Below, in pieces: positions 43,084 through 51,324 of a DNA stretch of 64,000 nt. The notes beneath the pieces are model-generated. The model ran no database searches and was not told where the DNA came from. It saw only the letters and a program-made list of their open reading frames with translations. The first letter of the stretch is position 1. Every line of letters starts with the position of its first letter. The stretch is from positions 930,001 to 994,000 of the forward strand of contig CAYFKJ010000001.1 in NCBI GenBank assembly GCA_964343605.1, read 5' to 3'. The stretch is from CAYFKJ01 sp964343605. Its GTDB lineage: Bacteria > Pseudomonadota > Alphaproteobacteria > UBA2966. Position numbers and translations under genes: made by a program.

Positions 43084-44232
43084 GTGGAAGAAACAGCCGC
43101 CATTCGCGATTCCGTGCGCGCCCTGTGTTCCGAATATCCGGGCGAATACTGGCGGCAGAAGGACCGGGAGCGGGCCTACCCGACGGAGTTCGTCGAGGCC
43201 CTGACCAAGGGCGGCTTTCTGGCGGTGCTTATCCCGGAGGAGTACGGCGGCAGCGGTTTGGGCATCGGCGCGGCGGCGGCGATCCTCGAGGAAATCCAGC
43301 ACAGCGGCGCCAACGGCGCGGCCTGCCATGCTCAGATGTACATCATGGGCACCATCCTGCGGCACGGCAGCGCGGCGCAGAAATCGCAATGGCTGCCCAA
43401 GATTGCCAGCGGCGAAGCCCGGCTGCAGGCTTTCGGGGTCACCGAACCGACCAGCGGCACCGATACGCTCAGCCTGAAGACGACGGCGGTGAAAAAAGGC
43501 GACAAGTTCGTCATCAACGGCCAGAAGGTCTTCACGTCGCGGGCCGAGCACTCCGACCTGATGCTGTTGCTGGCCCGCACCACGCCCAAGGACGAGGTGG
43601 CGAAACGCACCCTCGGCCTTTCCGTCTTCCTGATCGACATGCGCGAGGCCCTGGGCAACGGCCTGACGATCCGCCCCATCAGGGCGATGATCAATCACGC
43701 CACCACGGAGATCTTCTTCGACGACCTGGAAATTCCGGCCGACAGCCTGATCGGCGAACTGGACCAGGGGTTCCGCTACATCCTCGACGGCATGAATGCC
43801 GAGCGGACGCTGGTCGCCGCCGAGTGCATCGGCGATGCCCGCTGGTTCATCGACAAGGCGACGGACTACGCCAAGGAGCGCGTCGTGTTCGACCGGCCCA
43901 TCGGCCAGAACCAGGGCATCCAGTTTCCCATCGCCAAAGCCTATGCCTCCACGGAAGCCGCCGACCTCATGGTGCAGAAGGCCATCCGCCTGTTCGATGC
44001 CGGTGAACCCGCCGGCGAAGCGGCCAACTTGGCGAAACTGCTGGCCTCGGAAGCTTCCTGGGAAGCCGCCAACGCCTGCCTGCAGACCCACGGCGGTTTC
44101 GGTTTCGCCGAGGAATTCGACGTCGAACGTAAATTCCGCGAAACCCGGCTCTACCAGATCGCGCCAATTTCGACCAACTTGATCCTGTCCTACGTAGCCG
44201 AGCATGTTCTCGGCCTGCCGCGCTCGTTCTGA
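43084..44232 (+). CDS. Acyl-CoA dehydrogenase
   Basis: This 382-residue FAD enzyme shows GVTEPTSGTDTLSLKT and GQKVFTSRAEHSDLMLLLAR. The C-terminal THGGFGFAEEFDVERKFRE ends in IAPISTNLILSYVAEHVLG. It starts with GTG at 43084, with GAGGAG upstream. Its place between a CoA-transferase and an alpha/beta hydrolase suggests a short degradative route in which an acid is activated, dehydrogenated and then hydrolysed. The acyl substrate is unknown. Confidence 0.92.
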   Translation: MEETAAIRDSVRALCSEYPGEYWRQKDRERAYPTEFVEALTKGGFLAVLIPEEYGGSGLGIGAAAAILEEIQHSGANGAACHAQMYIMGTILRHGSAAQKSQWLPKIASGEARLQAFGVTEPTSGTDTLSLKTTAVKKGDKFVINGQKVFTSRAEHSDLMLLLARTTPKDEVAKRTLGLSVFLIDMREALGNGLTIRPIRAMINHATTEIFFDDLEIPADSLIGELDQGFRYILDGMNAERTLVAAECIGDARWFIDKATDYAKERVVFDRPIGQNQGIQFPIAKAYASTEAADLMVQKAIRLFDAGEPAGEAANLAKLLASEASWEAANACLQTHGGFGFAEEFDVERKFRETRLYQIAPISTNLILSYVAEHVLGLPRSF

Positions 44233-44252
44233 AGGACCTTTGAAATGGGGGG

Positions 44253-45146
44253 ATGACGGTGGACATCAAAACGGACGACGGCGTCAGCCTCCATGTCGAG
44301 GAGACGGGCGGCGGCGCGCCCATCATTTTCGTCCATGAGTTCGCTGGGGATCATCGAAGCTGGGAACCCCAGGTGCGCCACTTCGCCCGCACCAACCGCT
44401 GCATCACCTTCAACGCCCGCGGCTATCCCCCCTCCGACGTGCCGGACGACCCCGAAATGTACGCCCAGGATCGGGCGCGCGACGATATCCGCGCGGTTCT
44501 GGATGCATTGGAAATCGGCACCGCCCACGTCATCGGCCTCTCCATGGGCGGCTTCGCAACGCTCCATTTCGGCATGGCATATCCAGAACGCACAAAGTCG
44601 ATGGTAGTCGCCGGTTGCGGTTACGGCGCGGGAGAGGAAAGCCGGGAGCAGTTCCAGCGCGAAGCCCTGCAGGCCGCCGACCGCATGGAAAGCGAAACAA
44701 TGGACGTCTTCGGCGCCGCCTACGCCCTGGGTCCGACGCGCGTGCAGTTCCAGAACAAGGATCCGCGCGGTTGGCGGGAGTTCGAGAAACAACTCAGGGA
44801 ACATTCCAGCCGCGGTTCGGCCAACACCATGCGCGGCGTTCAACGTCGCCGGCCGTCGCTTTATGATCTGGAAGAGCGCATCCGGGCCATCGAAGTCCCG
44901 ATGCTGATCCTGAACGGCGACGAGGACGATCCATGTCTGGATGTCGGACTGTACCTGAAGCGCTGTATCCGCTCTTCCGCCCTCGTTCTGTTGCCGCGCA
45001 CCGGTCATGCCAGCAACCTGGAGGAACCGGCGCTGTTCAACCAATTTTGCGAGGACTTCATCCGGCGAGTGGAGGCCGGACGCTGGGAGATGAGGGACGC
45101 GCGTTCCATCACCCAGGGTATCCTTTCGACGACGGACCAACCCTAG
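44253..45146 (+). CDS. Alpha/beta hydrolase
   Basis: This 297-residue alpha/beta-fold hydrolase has the oxyanion region VHEFAGDHRSWEPQ and the nucleophile elbow GLSMGG. The acid lies in the NGDEDDPC region and the catalytic His in TGHASNLEEPALFN. This resembles enol-lactone and ring-cleavage-product hydrolases, but the family is broad. It starts 20 bases after the acyl-CoA dehydrogenase and completes that gene group. There is no signal peptide, so it is cytoplasmic. Confidence 0.88.
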   Translation: MTVDIKTDDGVSLHVEETGGGAPIIFVHEFAGDHRSWEPQVRHFARTNRCITFNARGYPPSDVPDDPEMYAQDRARDDIRAVLDALEIGTAHVIGLSMGGFATLHFGMAYPERTKSMVVAGCGYGAGEESREQFQREALQAADRMESETMDVFGAAYALGPTRVQFQNKDPRGWREFEKQLREHSSRGSANTMRGVQRRRPSLYDLEERIRAIEVPMLILNGDEDDPCLDVGLYLKRCIRSSALVLLPRTGHASNLEEPALFNQFCEDFIRRVEAGRWEMRDARSITQGILSTTDQP

Positions 45147-45164
45147 ATCCCCGAGGAGGCCGCC

Positions 45165-45812
45165 ATGGCAAATCACACCCATCCCATGACTATCGTGAGA
45201 ATGGCGCTGTCGGTGTTTTGCCTGCTGGCGGCTGCCATGATGACGACCGGCGCCGCGGCCGATGCCGGCCACGACGCCTACAAGCGCGGCGATTTCGCGG
45301 CGGCGCGAACGGCCTGGCAGGCAGCCGCTCTCGACGATCCCCGGGCCGCCTTCAATCTGGCGATCCTTTGGGAAACCGGCCAGGGCGGACCTGCGAACTA
45401 CAAGGAAGCCTTCAAGTGGTACGAGCGGGCGCTGAACAAGGGCATCATGCAGGCCCGGCTTGAACTTGCTCGCATCGTCGTCGAAACCGGGGATATCAGC
45501 CTGTTCGCCACGGCCTCCATGTACATCGGCCAGTCGTTGAAGACGAAGGTACCACAGGCGATCTACACCGCCGGCAGGCTGTATGAGGTCCAGGGAGTGG
45601 AATCCAAGAGACGCGAGATCCCGCGTTGGTACAATCCGCTGATTTTCGCCTGGGGTTACTACAAGGCAGCCGCCCTTTACGGCGGGCACCCCCACGCCGA
45701 AGGGGCGGCCAGGCGGGTCAAGGAAATGCTGGGTTCCAAGTACGACGACCGGCTGAAGAACATCGTCCGCATCGTCCGCGAAAATATCGAGGGACGTCGG
45801 CTGGAGCAGTAA
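45165..45812 (+). CDS. Exported SEL1/TPR repeat protein
   Basis: This 215-residue protein has an N-terminal signal peptide (about residues 10-33, ending in AAADAG) and then SEL1-type helical repeats. The repeats are seen in AYKRGDFAAARTAWQAAA, DPRAAFNLAILWETGQGG and NYKEAFKWYERALNKG. Such repeats bind other proteins, so a periplasmic scaffold or adaptor role is likely. An RBS (GAGGAGG) precedes the ATG. It ends directly against the stop of the convergent metallo-beta-lactamase gene, with no gap. Confidence 0.78.
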   Translation: MANHTHPMTIVRMALSVFCLLAAAMMTTGAAADAGHDAYKRGDFAAARTAWQAAALDDPRAAFNLAILWETGQGGPANYKEAFKWYERALNKGIMQARLELARIVVETGDISLFATASMYIGQSLKTKVPQAIYTAGRLYEVQGVESKRREIPRWYNPLIFAWGYYKAAALYGGHPHAEGAARRVKEMLGSKYDDRLKNIVRIVRENIEGRRLEQ

Positions 45813-46886
45813 TCAATCGCTGCCGCCCTCGACCGTACAGCGCTGCGCCCGCCAGCGCAGCATCCCCCCGGCAAGGTTGGCGACGTCTTCAAAACCGGCC
45901 CGCTTGAGAATGACCGTGGCCTGGGCCGAACGTCCGCCGGCGCGGCAGACCGTCACGACGGGCGTGTCTTTGCTGATCTCGGATGTGCGGTCGGCGATTT
46001 CGCCCAATGGCAGTAACGTGGCGCCGGGGATGCGCCCCAGCGGACCCTCGAATTCGTCCGGTTCGCGGACGTCGATGATTTGAATGTTGCCCCGGTGATC
46101 CTCCAACCAGTGGGGCTGGATTTCCCAGATGCCGGCGAAGGTATAGGTGAGCGGCGCCCAGTCCGGCTCGGTCAACGGCGCCAGATCGGCTTCGGGCTTG
46201 CCGCAAACCAAGTTGGCCGGAACGGCGATATCGATTTTCTTCGGATGGGCGAGACCAAGGTTGGCCATGTAGCCCGCGAAGTCGCTTTCGCTGAGATCGC
46301 CGCCGAGCCGCGGATTGAAGGCCTTTTCCTCCGCCACGCTGGTCACCATCAGGCCCCGGTAGTCGTGGCCCGGATAGAGCAGGCAATCGTCGGGCAGGCT
46401 GAAAATCTGCAGGTGAACGGAGCGATAGAGCTCAGCCGCGTCGCCCTGCTGGAAATCGGTGCGGCCGCAGCCCCGGATCAATAGGCTGTCGCCGGTGAAG
46501 GCTTTGCTTTCGTCATCCAACACGTAGGTCAGGCAGCCGCTGGTATGGCCCGGCGTCGCCCGCACTTCCAAAAATCGTTCGCCGAACGGCACTCGGTCGC
46601 CGTGGCCGAGATACCGGTCCGCACCGTCCGCGCCGCTGCTTTCCGCGACGGCGATTTCGCTGCCCAGACGCTGCTTCAGGGCCCATGCGCCGGTAACGTG
46701 ATCGGCGTGAACGTGCGTCTCCAGCGTCCAGCGGATGCTTAACTCAAGCTCCTCGACCAGGGCGGCGTCGCGCAGGACCTGTTCGTAAACGGGATCGATC
46801 AGAACCGCCTCCCGCGTCTCCCGGTCGGCGATGAGATAGGTGTAGGTCGCCGATTCGGGATCGAACAGCTGACGGAAAATGATCAT
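45813..46886 (-). CDS. MBL-fold/rhodanese fusion, persulfide dioxygenase-like
   Basis: This 357-residue fusion has an N-terminal metallo-beta-lactamase domain with HVHADHVTG and the further metal ligands TPGHTSG, FTGDSL and PGHDYRG, in the ETHE1/persulfide dioxygenase pattern. The C-terminal rhodanese domain (about residues 260-350) has its active Cys314 in VCRAGGRS. By family, the dioxygenase oxidises glutathione persulfide to sulfite, and the rhodanese handles the sulfane sulfur. This is a natural PDO-rhodanese fusion for sulfide detoxification. No other sulfide gene is near. Confidence 0.88.
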   Translation of the reverse strand: MIIFRQLFDPESATYTYLIADRETREAVLIDPVYEQVLRDAALVEELELSIRWTLETHVHADHVTGAWALKQRLGSEIAVAESSGADGADRYLGHGDRVPFGERFLEVRATPGHTSGCLTYVLDDESKAFTGDSLLIRGCGRTDFQQGDAAELYRSVHLQIFSLPDDCLLYPGHDYRGLMVTSVAEEKAFNPRLGGDLSESDFAGYMANLGLAHPKKIDIAVPANLVCGKPEADLAPLTEPDWAPLTYTFAGIWEIQPHWLEDHRGNIQIIDVREPDEFEGPLGRIPGATLLPLGEIADRTSEISKDTPVVTVCRAGGRSAQATVILKRAGFEDVANLAGGMLRWRAQRCTVEGGSD

Positions 46887-46965
46887 TCTTTGGCCCCCAT
46901 CGAAATCCGTAGGGCCAATTTACTCGGGCGCGGGCCGCCTGTCAGCCGATGGGTTGGCGCCGCGA

Positions 46966-47421
46966 CTACAACAATCCGCGAGCGAAGTGTTCTCCGACGA
47001 CGAAATCCCAGCCACTGTCATAATTCTTGCGCATGGCGTCGCCCTCTTCGCCCAGGGCTTCCCAGTTGCGGTGTTCGAGCCGGACTTCCGTGCGGCCGTC
47101 GTCCAGGGAGGCGAAGCCGACCTCGACTTCGGTCGCCTGCGACTCGGGCCGTCCGACATGCCAGAAAAAGACCACTCGGCTGCCCGGCTGAAACGCCGCG
47201 ACCGTCCCCCAGAGGTGCTCCGCGCCCTGGGGATCGATTTCGTAGATGCGGCCACCGACGCGCGGTTCAAATCGGATATCCGCCGGTTCGGTACCTTGGA
47301 CCTGTGCCGATAGGGAGTGTGTCCCGCCCGGCCACCAGGCGGCGATACGGTTGACGAAAACGTCGAAGGCGACCTCGGGCGCGCAGTCGACGACATAGCG
47401 CTTGCGGATGGGCTCGATCAT
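46966..47421 (-). CDS. SRPBCC (AHSA1-like) domain protein
   Basis: This 151-residue protein matches the SRPBCC/AHSA1 START-like fold. It begins with RKRYVVDCAPEVAFDVF and carries RVGGRIYEIDPQG, LWGTV and the late EGDAMRKNYDSGWDFVV. These proteins form a hydrophobic pocket for small ligands. The ATG at 47421 overlaps the stop of the ArsR-type regulator (ATGA). That pairing is very common, and the regulator probably controls it directly. Confidence 0.87.
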   Translation of the reverse strand: MIEPIRKRYVVDCAPEVAFDVFVNRIAAWWPGGTHSLSAQVQGTEPADIRFEPRVGGRIYEIDPQGAEHLWGTVAAFQPGSRVVFFWHVGRPESQATEVEVGFASLDDGRTEVRLEHRNWEALGEEGDAMRKNYDSGWDFVVGEHFARGLL

Positions 47422-47744
47422 TCCGGCGCTCCCCGCTTTTCCTCGCCCGCCTTGTTCGCCGCCTCCACGAAGGAAGTCATGGCGGCCTCCCACATGCCGT
47501 CCAGATATTGGCGGAGATCGGCCAGCCCGGTGGGCTCCAGCCGGTAGATGCGGCGCGTGCCCCGGGGTTCAACCGATACCAGTTTTGCCGCCATCAGCGC
47601 TTTCAGATGCTGCGAGACGGCGGGGCGGCTGACCGGCCGCCCTTCGGCCAGTTGGGCGACGGATTTGGGGCCGCCGCGCAGCTCGTCAAAGATGCCCCGG
47701 CGCGTTGGATCGGCCAATGCCGTGATTGCTGTTTCGTAAGCCAT
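47418..47744 (-). CDS. ArsR-family winged-helix repressor
   Basis: This 108-residue regulator has the ArsR helix-turn-helix ALADPTRRGIFDEL and then RPAVSQHLKALMAAKLV. No metal-binding ELCVCDL-type cysteine motif is present, so it is not a classical metal sensor. It belongs to the group paired with SRPBCC proteins. A perfect palindrome at 47744-47760 touches its start codon and is the likely autoregulatory operator. Confidence 0.9.
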   Translation of the reverse strand: MAYETAITALADPTRRGIFDELRGGPKSVAQLAEGRPVSRPAVSQHLKALMAAKLVSVEPRGTRRIYRLEPTGLADLRQYLDGMWEAAMTSFVEAANKAGEEKRGAPE

Positions 47745-47760
47745 TACTTACCGTAAGTAA
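47744..47760. promoter_or_regulatory. Palindromic operator at the start of the ArsR gene
   Basis: TTACTTA-CCG-TAAGTAA is a perfect 7-bp inverted repeat with a 3-base spacer. Its first base is the A of the regulator's ATG on the minus strand. A partial extra half-site (CTTACG) follows at about 47764-47769. Binding here would block initiation of the ArsR/SRPBCC transcript. Confidence 0.65.
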
Positions 47761-47793
47761 CAACTTACGCTTCGTCAAGTCCTCTCCTGCGCC

Positions 47794-48609
47794 TCAGTGA
47801 CCCTTGTATTCCGGCTGCCGTTTTTCGACGAAGGCGGATACGGCTTCGACGTGGTCGTCGGTACTGTGGCAAACGCCCTGCCAGACAGCGCAAAGGTCGA
47901 GAAAATCGGCCAGTTCCATGCGTTGCGCCTTTTTCATCAACCGCTTGGCGTAGCGCAAGGCCTGCGGCGGTTTCGCCGCGATGGTTTGGGCCATCGCCAG
48001 CGCCCGGTCCATCAGCTCCCCGGGTTCGGTAACCTCCAGCAGCAAACCGATTTCCTTGGCTTCGGCGGCGTCGACCAGCTTGCCGGTGAAGGTCATTTCG
48101 GCGGCGCGTTGGTAGCCGATCAGACGCTGGAGGAACCAGGCGCCGCCGTCGCCGGGAATGATGCCGAGGTTGACGAAGGTTTCGCCGAACAAAGCCGCGC
48201 TCGAGCCGATCCTGAGGTCGCACATGCAGGCAAGATCGCAACCGGCGCCGATCGCCGGACCGTTGACGGCGGCGATAATCGGCACGTCGGCATTGTGCAT
48301 GGCCAGCGGGATGCCCTGGATGCCGTCGCGGTAGTAGCCCTCGACCTCACCGACGGTGCCGGCGAAGCCGCCGGTGCGCTCCTGCATGTCCTTGATGTTG
48401 CCGCCCGCCGAAAACGCCTTGCCGTCGCCGGTCAGGATCAGAACGGAAACCGCCTTGTTGGCGTTGACCCAGCCGATGGTGTCAATGATGTCGTCGATCA
48501 GTGCAGTACCGGTGAGGGCATTGCGCACATCGTCGCGCTCAAGGGTCAGGACGGCGACGCCGCCCTCGAAAGTAAGCGACGATTCCTTGGTTTCGATAAT
48601 CTCGGTCAT
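47794..48609 (-). CDS. Enoyl-CoA hydratase/isomerase (crotonase) family protein
   Basis: This 271-residue crotonase-fold protein shows GDGKAFSAGGNIKDM (oxyanion hole) and NGPAIGAGCDLACMCDLRIGS. The following FVNLGIIPGDGG has an acidic-loop region, with Asp where many hydratases keep catalytic Glu. It acts on a CoA thioester (hydration, isomerisation or another crotonase reaction). The precise reaction is not fixed. It lies 13 bases downstream of the YtoQ gene. Confidence 0.9.
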   Translation of the reverse strand: MTEIIETKESSLTFEGGVAVLTLERDDVRNALTGTALIDDIIDTIGWVNANKAVSVLILTGDGKAFSAGGNIKDMQERTGGFAGTVGEVEGYYRDGIQGIPLAMHNADVPIIAAVNGPAIGAGCDLACMCDLRIGSSAALFGETFVNLGIIPGDGGAWFLQRLIGYQRAAEMTFTGKLVDAAEAKEIGLLLEVTEPGELMDRALAMAQTIAAKPPQALRYAKRLMKKAQRMELADFLDLCAVWQGVCHSTDDHVEAVSAFVEKRQPEYKGH

Positions 48610-48622
48610 AAGCTTTCCGTTT

Positions 48623-49111
48623 CTACAAAGTCCCGTTGATGGCGTAGGCCAGCAGCCGCACCACCTGGTCGGGCGTTTCGGCCACCGCCAGGGCGGCGCC
48701 GTCGACCTCCTTCAGGGGATGCGTCAGGCTGGGGTCGTGCAGCGTGATGTAGGGGGTGTTGAGCGCCGCCGCGTAACCCGCATCGAAGGCGGCGTTCCAC
48801 TGCTTGTATTTGTCGCCGAAGCGGACAACGACCACGTCGGCCCGCTCGATCAGGGTGCGGGTGCGGATGGCGTTGACCTTGGCGCCTTTGTGATCCTTCC
48901 AGAAGTCGTCCGTTTCGGCGCCCAGGATGTCGACGCCGCAGTCGTCGCTGTCGGCATGCACGGTGACGGGACCGGTGAGGGTGACCGGCAGGCCCGCCTC
49001 GGCGACGCCGTCGCGGATGCGCTCGCGCCAATCGCTGTGGATTTCGCCGGACAGGTACACGACCCATTCGTCCTGTAGATCGTCGAATTGCTGGCTGGGG
49101 GCGGTACTCAT
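48623..49111 (-). CDS. YtoQ family protein
   Basis: This 162-residue protein matches the YtoQ family: WVVYLSGEIHSDWRE at the start, then DFWKDHKGAKVNAIRTRTLI and WNAAFDAGYAAALNTPYI. The pattern resembles nucleoside 2-deoxyribosyltransferase-like folds, but no activity is established. The ATG at 49111 has a strong GGAGAAGG site upstream. The frame continues further upstream, but without a matching sequence. It is probably co-transcribed with the crotonase gene. Confidence 0.82.
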   Translation of the reverse strand: MSTAPSQQFDDLQDEWVVYLSGEIHSDWRERIRDGVAEAGLPVTLTGPVTVHADSDDCGVDILGAETDDFWKDHKGAKVNAIRTRTLIERADVVVVRFGDKYKQWNAAFDAGYAAALNTPYITLHDPSLTHPLKEVDGAALAVAETPDQVVRLLAYAINGTL

Positions 49112-49176
49112 TGGCCTTCTCCTGCTTGCCGTGCTTGATGTTTGACAAGGCAGGATATCGCCGATCGCGGAAAGCG

Positions 49177-50166
49177 TCAGCCCCCGGCGCGCAGGCGTTC
49201 GAAAATGCGCACGAACGGCATGACGTACATGCGCCCCACCCCGTGGTAATCGGTCTCGGTGCCGTCGCCCAAGCCGTAGACGATGTCCTCCTCGCCCTCG
49301 GGAACGTAAAGCGTGCCGAACATGCGGTCCCAAATGGCGAACGCGCGGCCCATGTTCTTGTGAAAGTGCTTCTGTTCGATGCTGTGGTGGATCTGGTGCT
49401 GTGCCGGACTGACGAGCCAATGTTCGACCGTCGGCCCGTAGGAGACCCAGACGTGACTGTGCCTGAGGTTGCTGATGACGTGGTAGAGAGCGGTGCCGGC
49501 GCTCATGCCGAGAATGGTGTAGCCGCCGATGGCGCCGCCGGCAAGGCCTTGCGCCACGCCCAGCACGATACCGGTGCAAAAGCCCGGCGGCACCGACATC
49601 AGCAGAAGATCCACGGGGTGCAGGCGGAAACTGGTGATCGGCGTCAGCACCTGGGCGGAGTGGTGGATCTTATGAAATTCCCAAAGCCAGGAGTTGGTGT
49701 GCTGGGCCCAGTGTCCGACGTAGTGGCCGAAATCGTAGGCGATGAAAACCAGCAGGCTCAGGAGGGCGATCGCCGCCCAGCCGATTTCCCGATCCGCGGC
49801 GGCTGATGCCTCCGGCGCTCCCAGCCAGCCGGCAAGTGCCGTGGCCGTCAATGCCGATACGGCGAAAAACGGGGCGAACACGATGGGAAAAAGGGCCCCA
49901 TTGACGATGTAGTAGCGATAATCGGCGCGAGCGGAGGCATGCCACCAAATCCCGGCATTGAAGTATTTTCGCGCGAATTCGGCGAGGTTGGGCCGTCGGG
50001 TCTTGCGCCCTGGCTGCAGGTAGAAGACCAGAAGGGCGATACCCAGCGCGCAGACGAGGAAGGGCCAGTGCAGCAAGGTGCCTTGATCGAGCGGCGCCCT
50101 CAGCGGCGCGATAAATGCCTCAATCAGCTTTTCCGCCCAGCCGGGCAGACCGTTCAGCAGTTCCAT
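49177..50166 (-). CDS. Sterol desaturase/fatty acid hydroxylase superfamily protein
   Basis: This 329-residue inner-membrane protein has several hydrophobic segments and the eight-histidine di-iron signature of the superfamily: HYVGH, then HKIHH, then HQIHH. It should insert oxygen into, or desaturate, a lipid chain. A GGGAGG site precedes the ATG at 50166. The C-terminal part (LYVPEGEEDIVYGLGDG) matches the same superfamily. The substrate is not known, and hopanoid, ornithine-lipid or fatty-acid targets are all possible. Confidence 0.9.
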   Translation of the reverse strand: MELLNGLPGWAEKLIEAFIAPLRAPLDQGTLLHWPFLVCALGIALLVFYLQPGRKTRRPNLAEFARKYFNAGIWWHASARADYRYYIVNGALFPIVFAPFFAVSALTATALAGWLGAPEASAAADREIGWAAIALLSLLVFIAYDFGHYVGHWAQHTNSWLWEFHKIHHSAQVLTPITSFRLHPVDLLLMSVPPGFCTGIVLGVAQGLAGGAIGGYTILGMSAGTALYHVISNLRHSHVWVSYGPTVEHWLVSPAQHQIHHSIEQKHFHKNMGRAFAIWDRMFGTLYVPEGEEDIVYGLGDGTETDYHGVGRMYVMPFVRIFERLRAGG

Positions 50167-50218
50167 CTCTTGCCTCCCGGATCCCTAGCCCCCCGGGGGA
50201 ACCATGTGATCGTACGGC

Positions 50219-50812
50219 CTAATAACCGTAAGCCTCGGCCGGAACCAGCGCCATGCTGCCCTCCTCGTCATCCGGCTGAAGCCAATAAAGCTGCAACGTC
50301 GAGGTGTTTTTGCGTTCGAAGTATAGCACCTCGATGGGATACCAGCCGGCGCTCTTGATCTCGACCTCGACGGGATCCGAATAGCGGTCGGCGTGAACGT
50401 CCGGGTCCTCGAGGATCATCTTGCCGCCGATGAACAGGCGCACGCCGTCGTTGGACTGGGTGGCGAAGGTGTAGGTGCCGGGGGTATCGAACTTGATGAA
50501 GCCCTTGATATGCGCACCGACGCCGTCCTCGGCGCCACTGGTCAGAACGGGATCGAGACCGGTGCGGTAGTTCAGGGAGTGGAGCGGCTTGCCCGGTTTG
50601 CCCTCGCGGTATTTCGCCCACTCGGGAATTTCCTCGACGTGGCGGAACATATGCCGGTAATAGACCACGGACAGGCCGGGTTTCAGGCTGCCCTCGGCCG
50701 GTTGGGGCGAGGCCGCCTCGACGCCGGTAACGGCCGCCAGTGCCCCCACCCCGGACAATCCGATTGCCAACGCGGCCGCAACGCACAGCATCAAGATACG
50801 AACATACGGCAT
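50219..50812 (-). CDS. Exported PA14-domain protein
   Basis: This 197-residue protein has an N-terminal signal peptide (about residues 1-34). The rest is a single PA14-type beta-barrel: IKGFIKFDTPGTYTFATQSNDGVRLFIGG, where SNDGVRLFI is the PA14 hallmark, then WYPIEVLYFERKNTSTLQLYW. PA14 domains bind carbohydrates or act as carriers in surface proteins; here it stands alone. I prefer the ATG at 50812, spaced six bases from GGAG; the ATG at 50824 is an alternative. Confidence 0.8.
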   Translation of the reverse strand: MPYVRILMLCVAAALAIGLSGVGALAAVTGVEAASPQPAEGSLKPGLSVVYYRHMFRHVEEIPEWAKYREGKPGKPLHSLNYRTGLDPVLTSGAEDGVGAHIKGFIKFDTPGTYTFATQSNDGVRLFIGGKMILEDPDVHADRYSDPVEVEIKSAGWYPIEVLYFERKNTSTLQLYWLQPDDEEGSMALVPAEAYGY

Positions 50813-50982
50813 TCCCTGCTCCATCGTGCTTGTAATCCGGCAGATGATAACGTCATCACGGAATGAGGCAAAGCTCGTCTCGATCTGATGAATTGCACGT
50901 GATCAAGGTTGCCGATCGCATCCTGAGCCTCCAGATGTATGAGGTCCCGTTTCTCGCCTGCGGCAACAAGGAGTATGACCAC

Positions 50983-51297
50983 ATGATTTCGATGACCGTC
51001 ATGTACCCGAACGAGGAGGGGGGCAGCTTCGATTTCGACTACTACCTGAACAGCCACATGCCCATGGTGAGCGATCTGTGGACACCGATGGGGATGAAGA
51101 GCGTGCAGGTCAACAAGGGGATCGGCGGCGGCGCACCGGGTTCGGATGCGCCCTACGTCGTCGTCGCTCAGGTCGTGTTCGATAACATGGAAGACCTGCA
51201 GGCAGCCCAGGCCGCCCACGGCCGGGACATTTTCCACGACGTGGCGAACTTCACGAATTTATCGCCGCGGGTGCAGATCAGCGAAATCGTCGGCTAA
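50983..51297 (+). CDS. EthD family protein
   Basis: This 104-residue ferredoxin-fold dimeric alpha-beta barrel protein shows the EthD pattern MISMTVMYPNEEGGSFDFDYY and LNSHMPMVSDLW, then the late DIFHDVANFTNLSPRVQISE. EthD proteins help in ether degradation or act as small isomerase-like proteins. The ATG at 50983 is nine bases after AAGGAG. The frame continues to 50863 upstream without family similarity. It lies 27 bases before gdhA and may share its transcript. Confidence 0.83.
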   Translation: MISMTVMYPNEEGGSFDFDYYLNSHMPMVSDLWTPMGMKSVQVNKGIGGGAPGSDAPYVVVAQVVFDNMEDLQAAQAAHGRDIFHDVANFTNLSPRVQISEIVG

Positions 51298-51324
51298 GCC
51301 AGGCAGCAGGAACGGGGGGACGAT

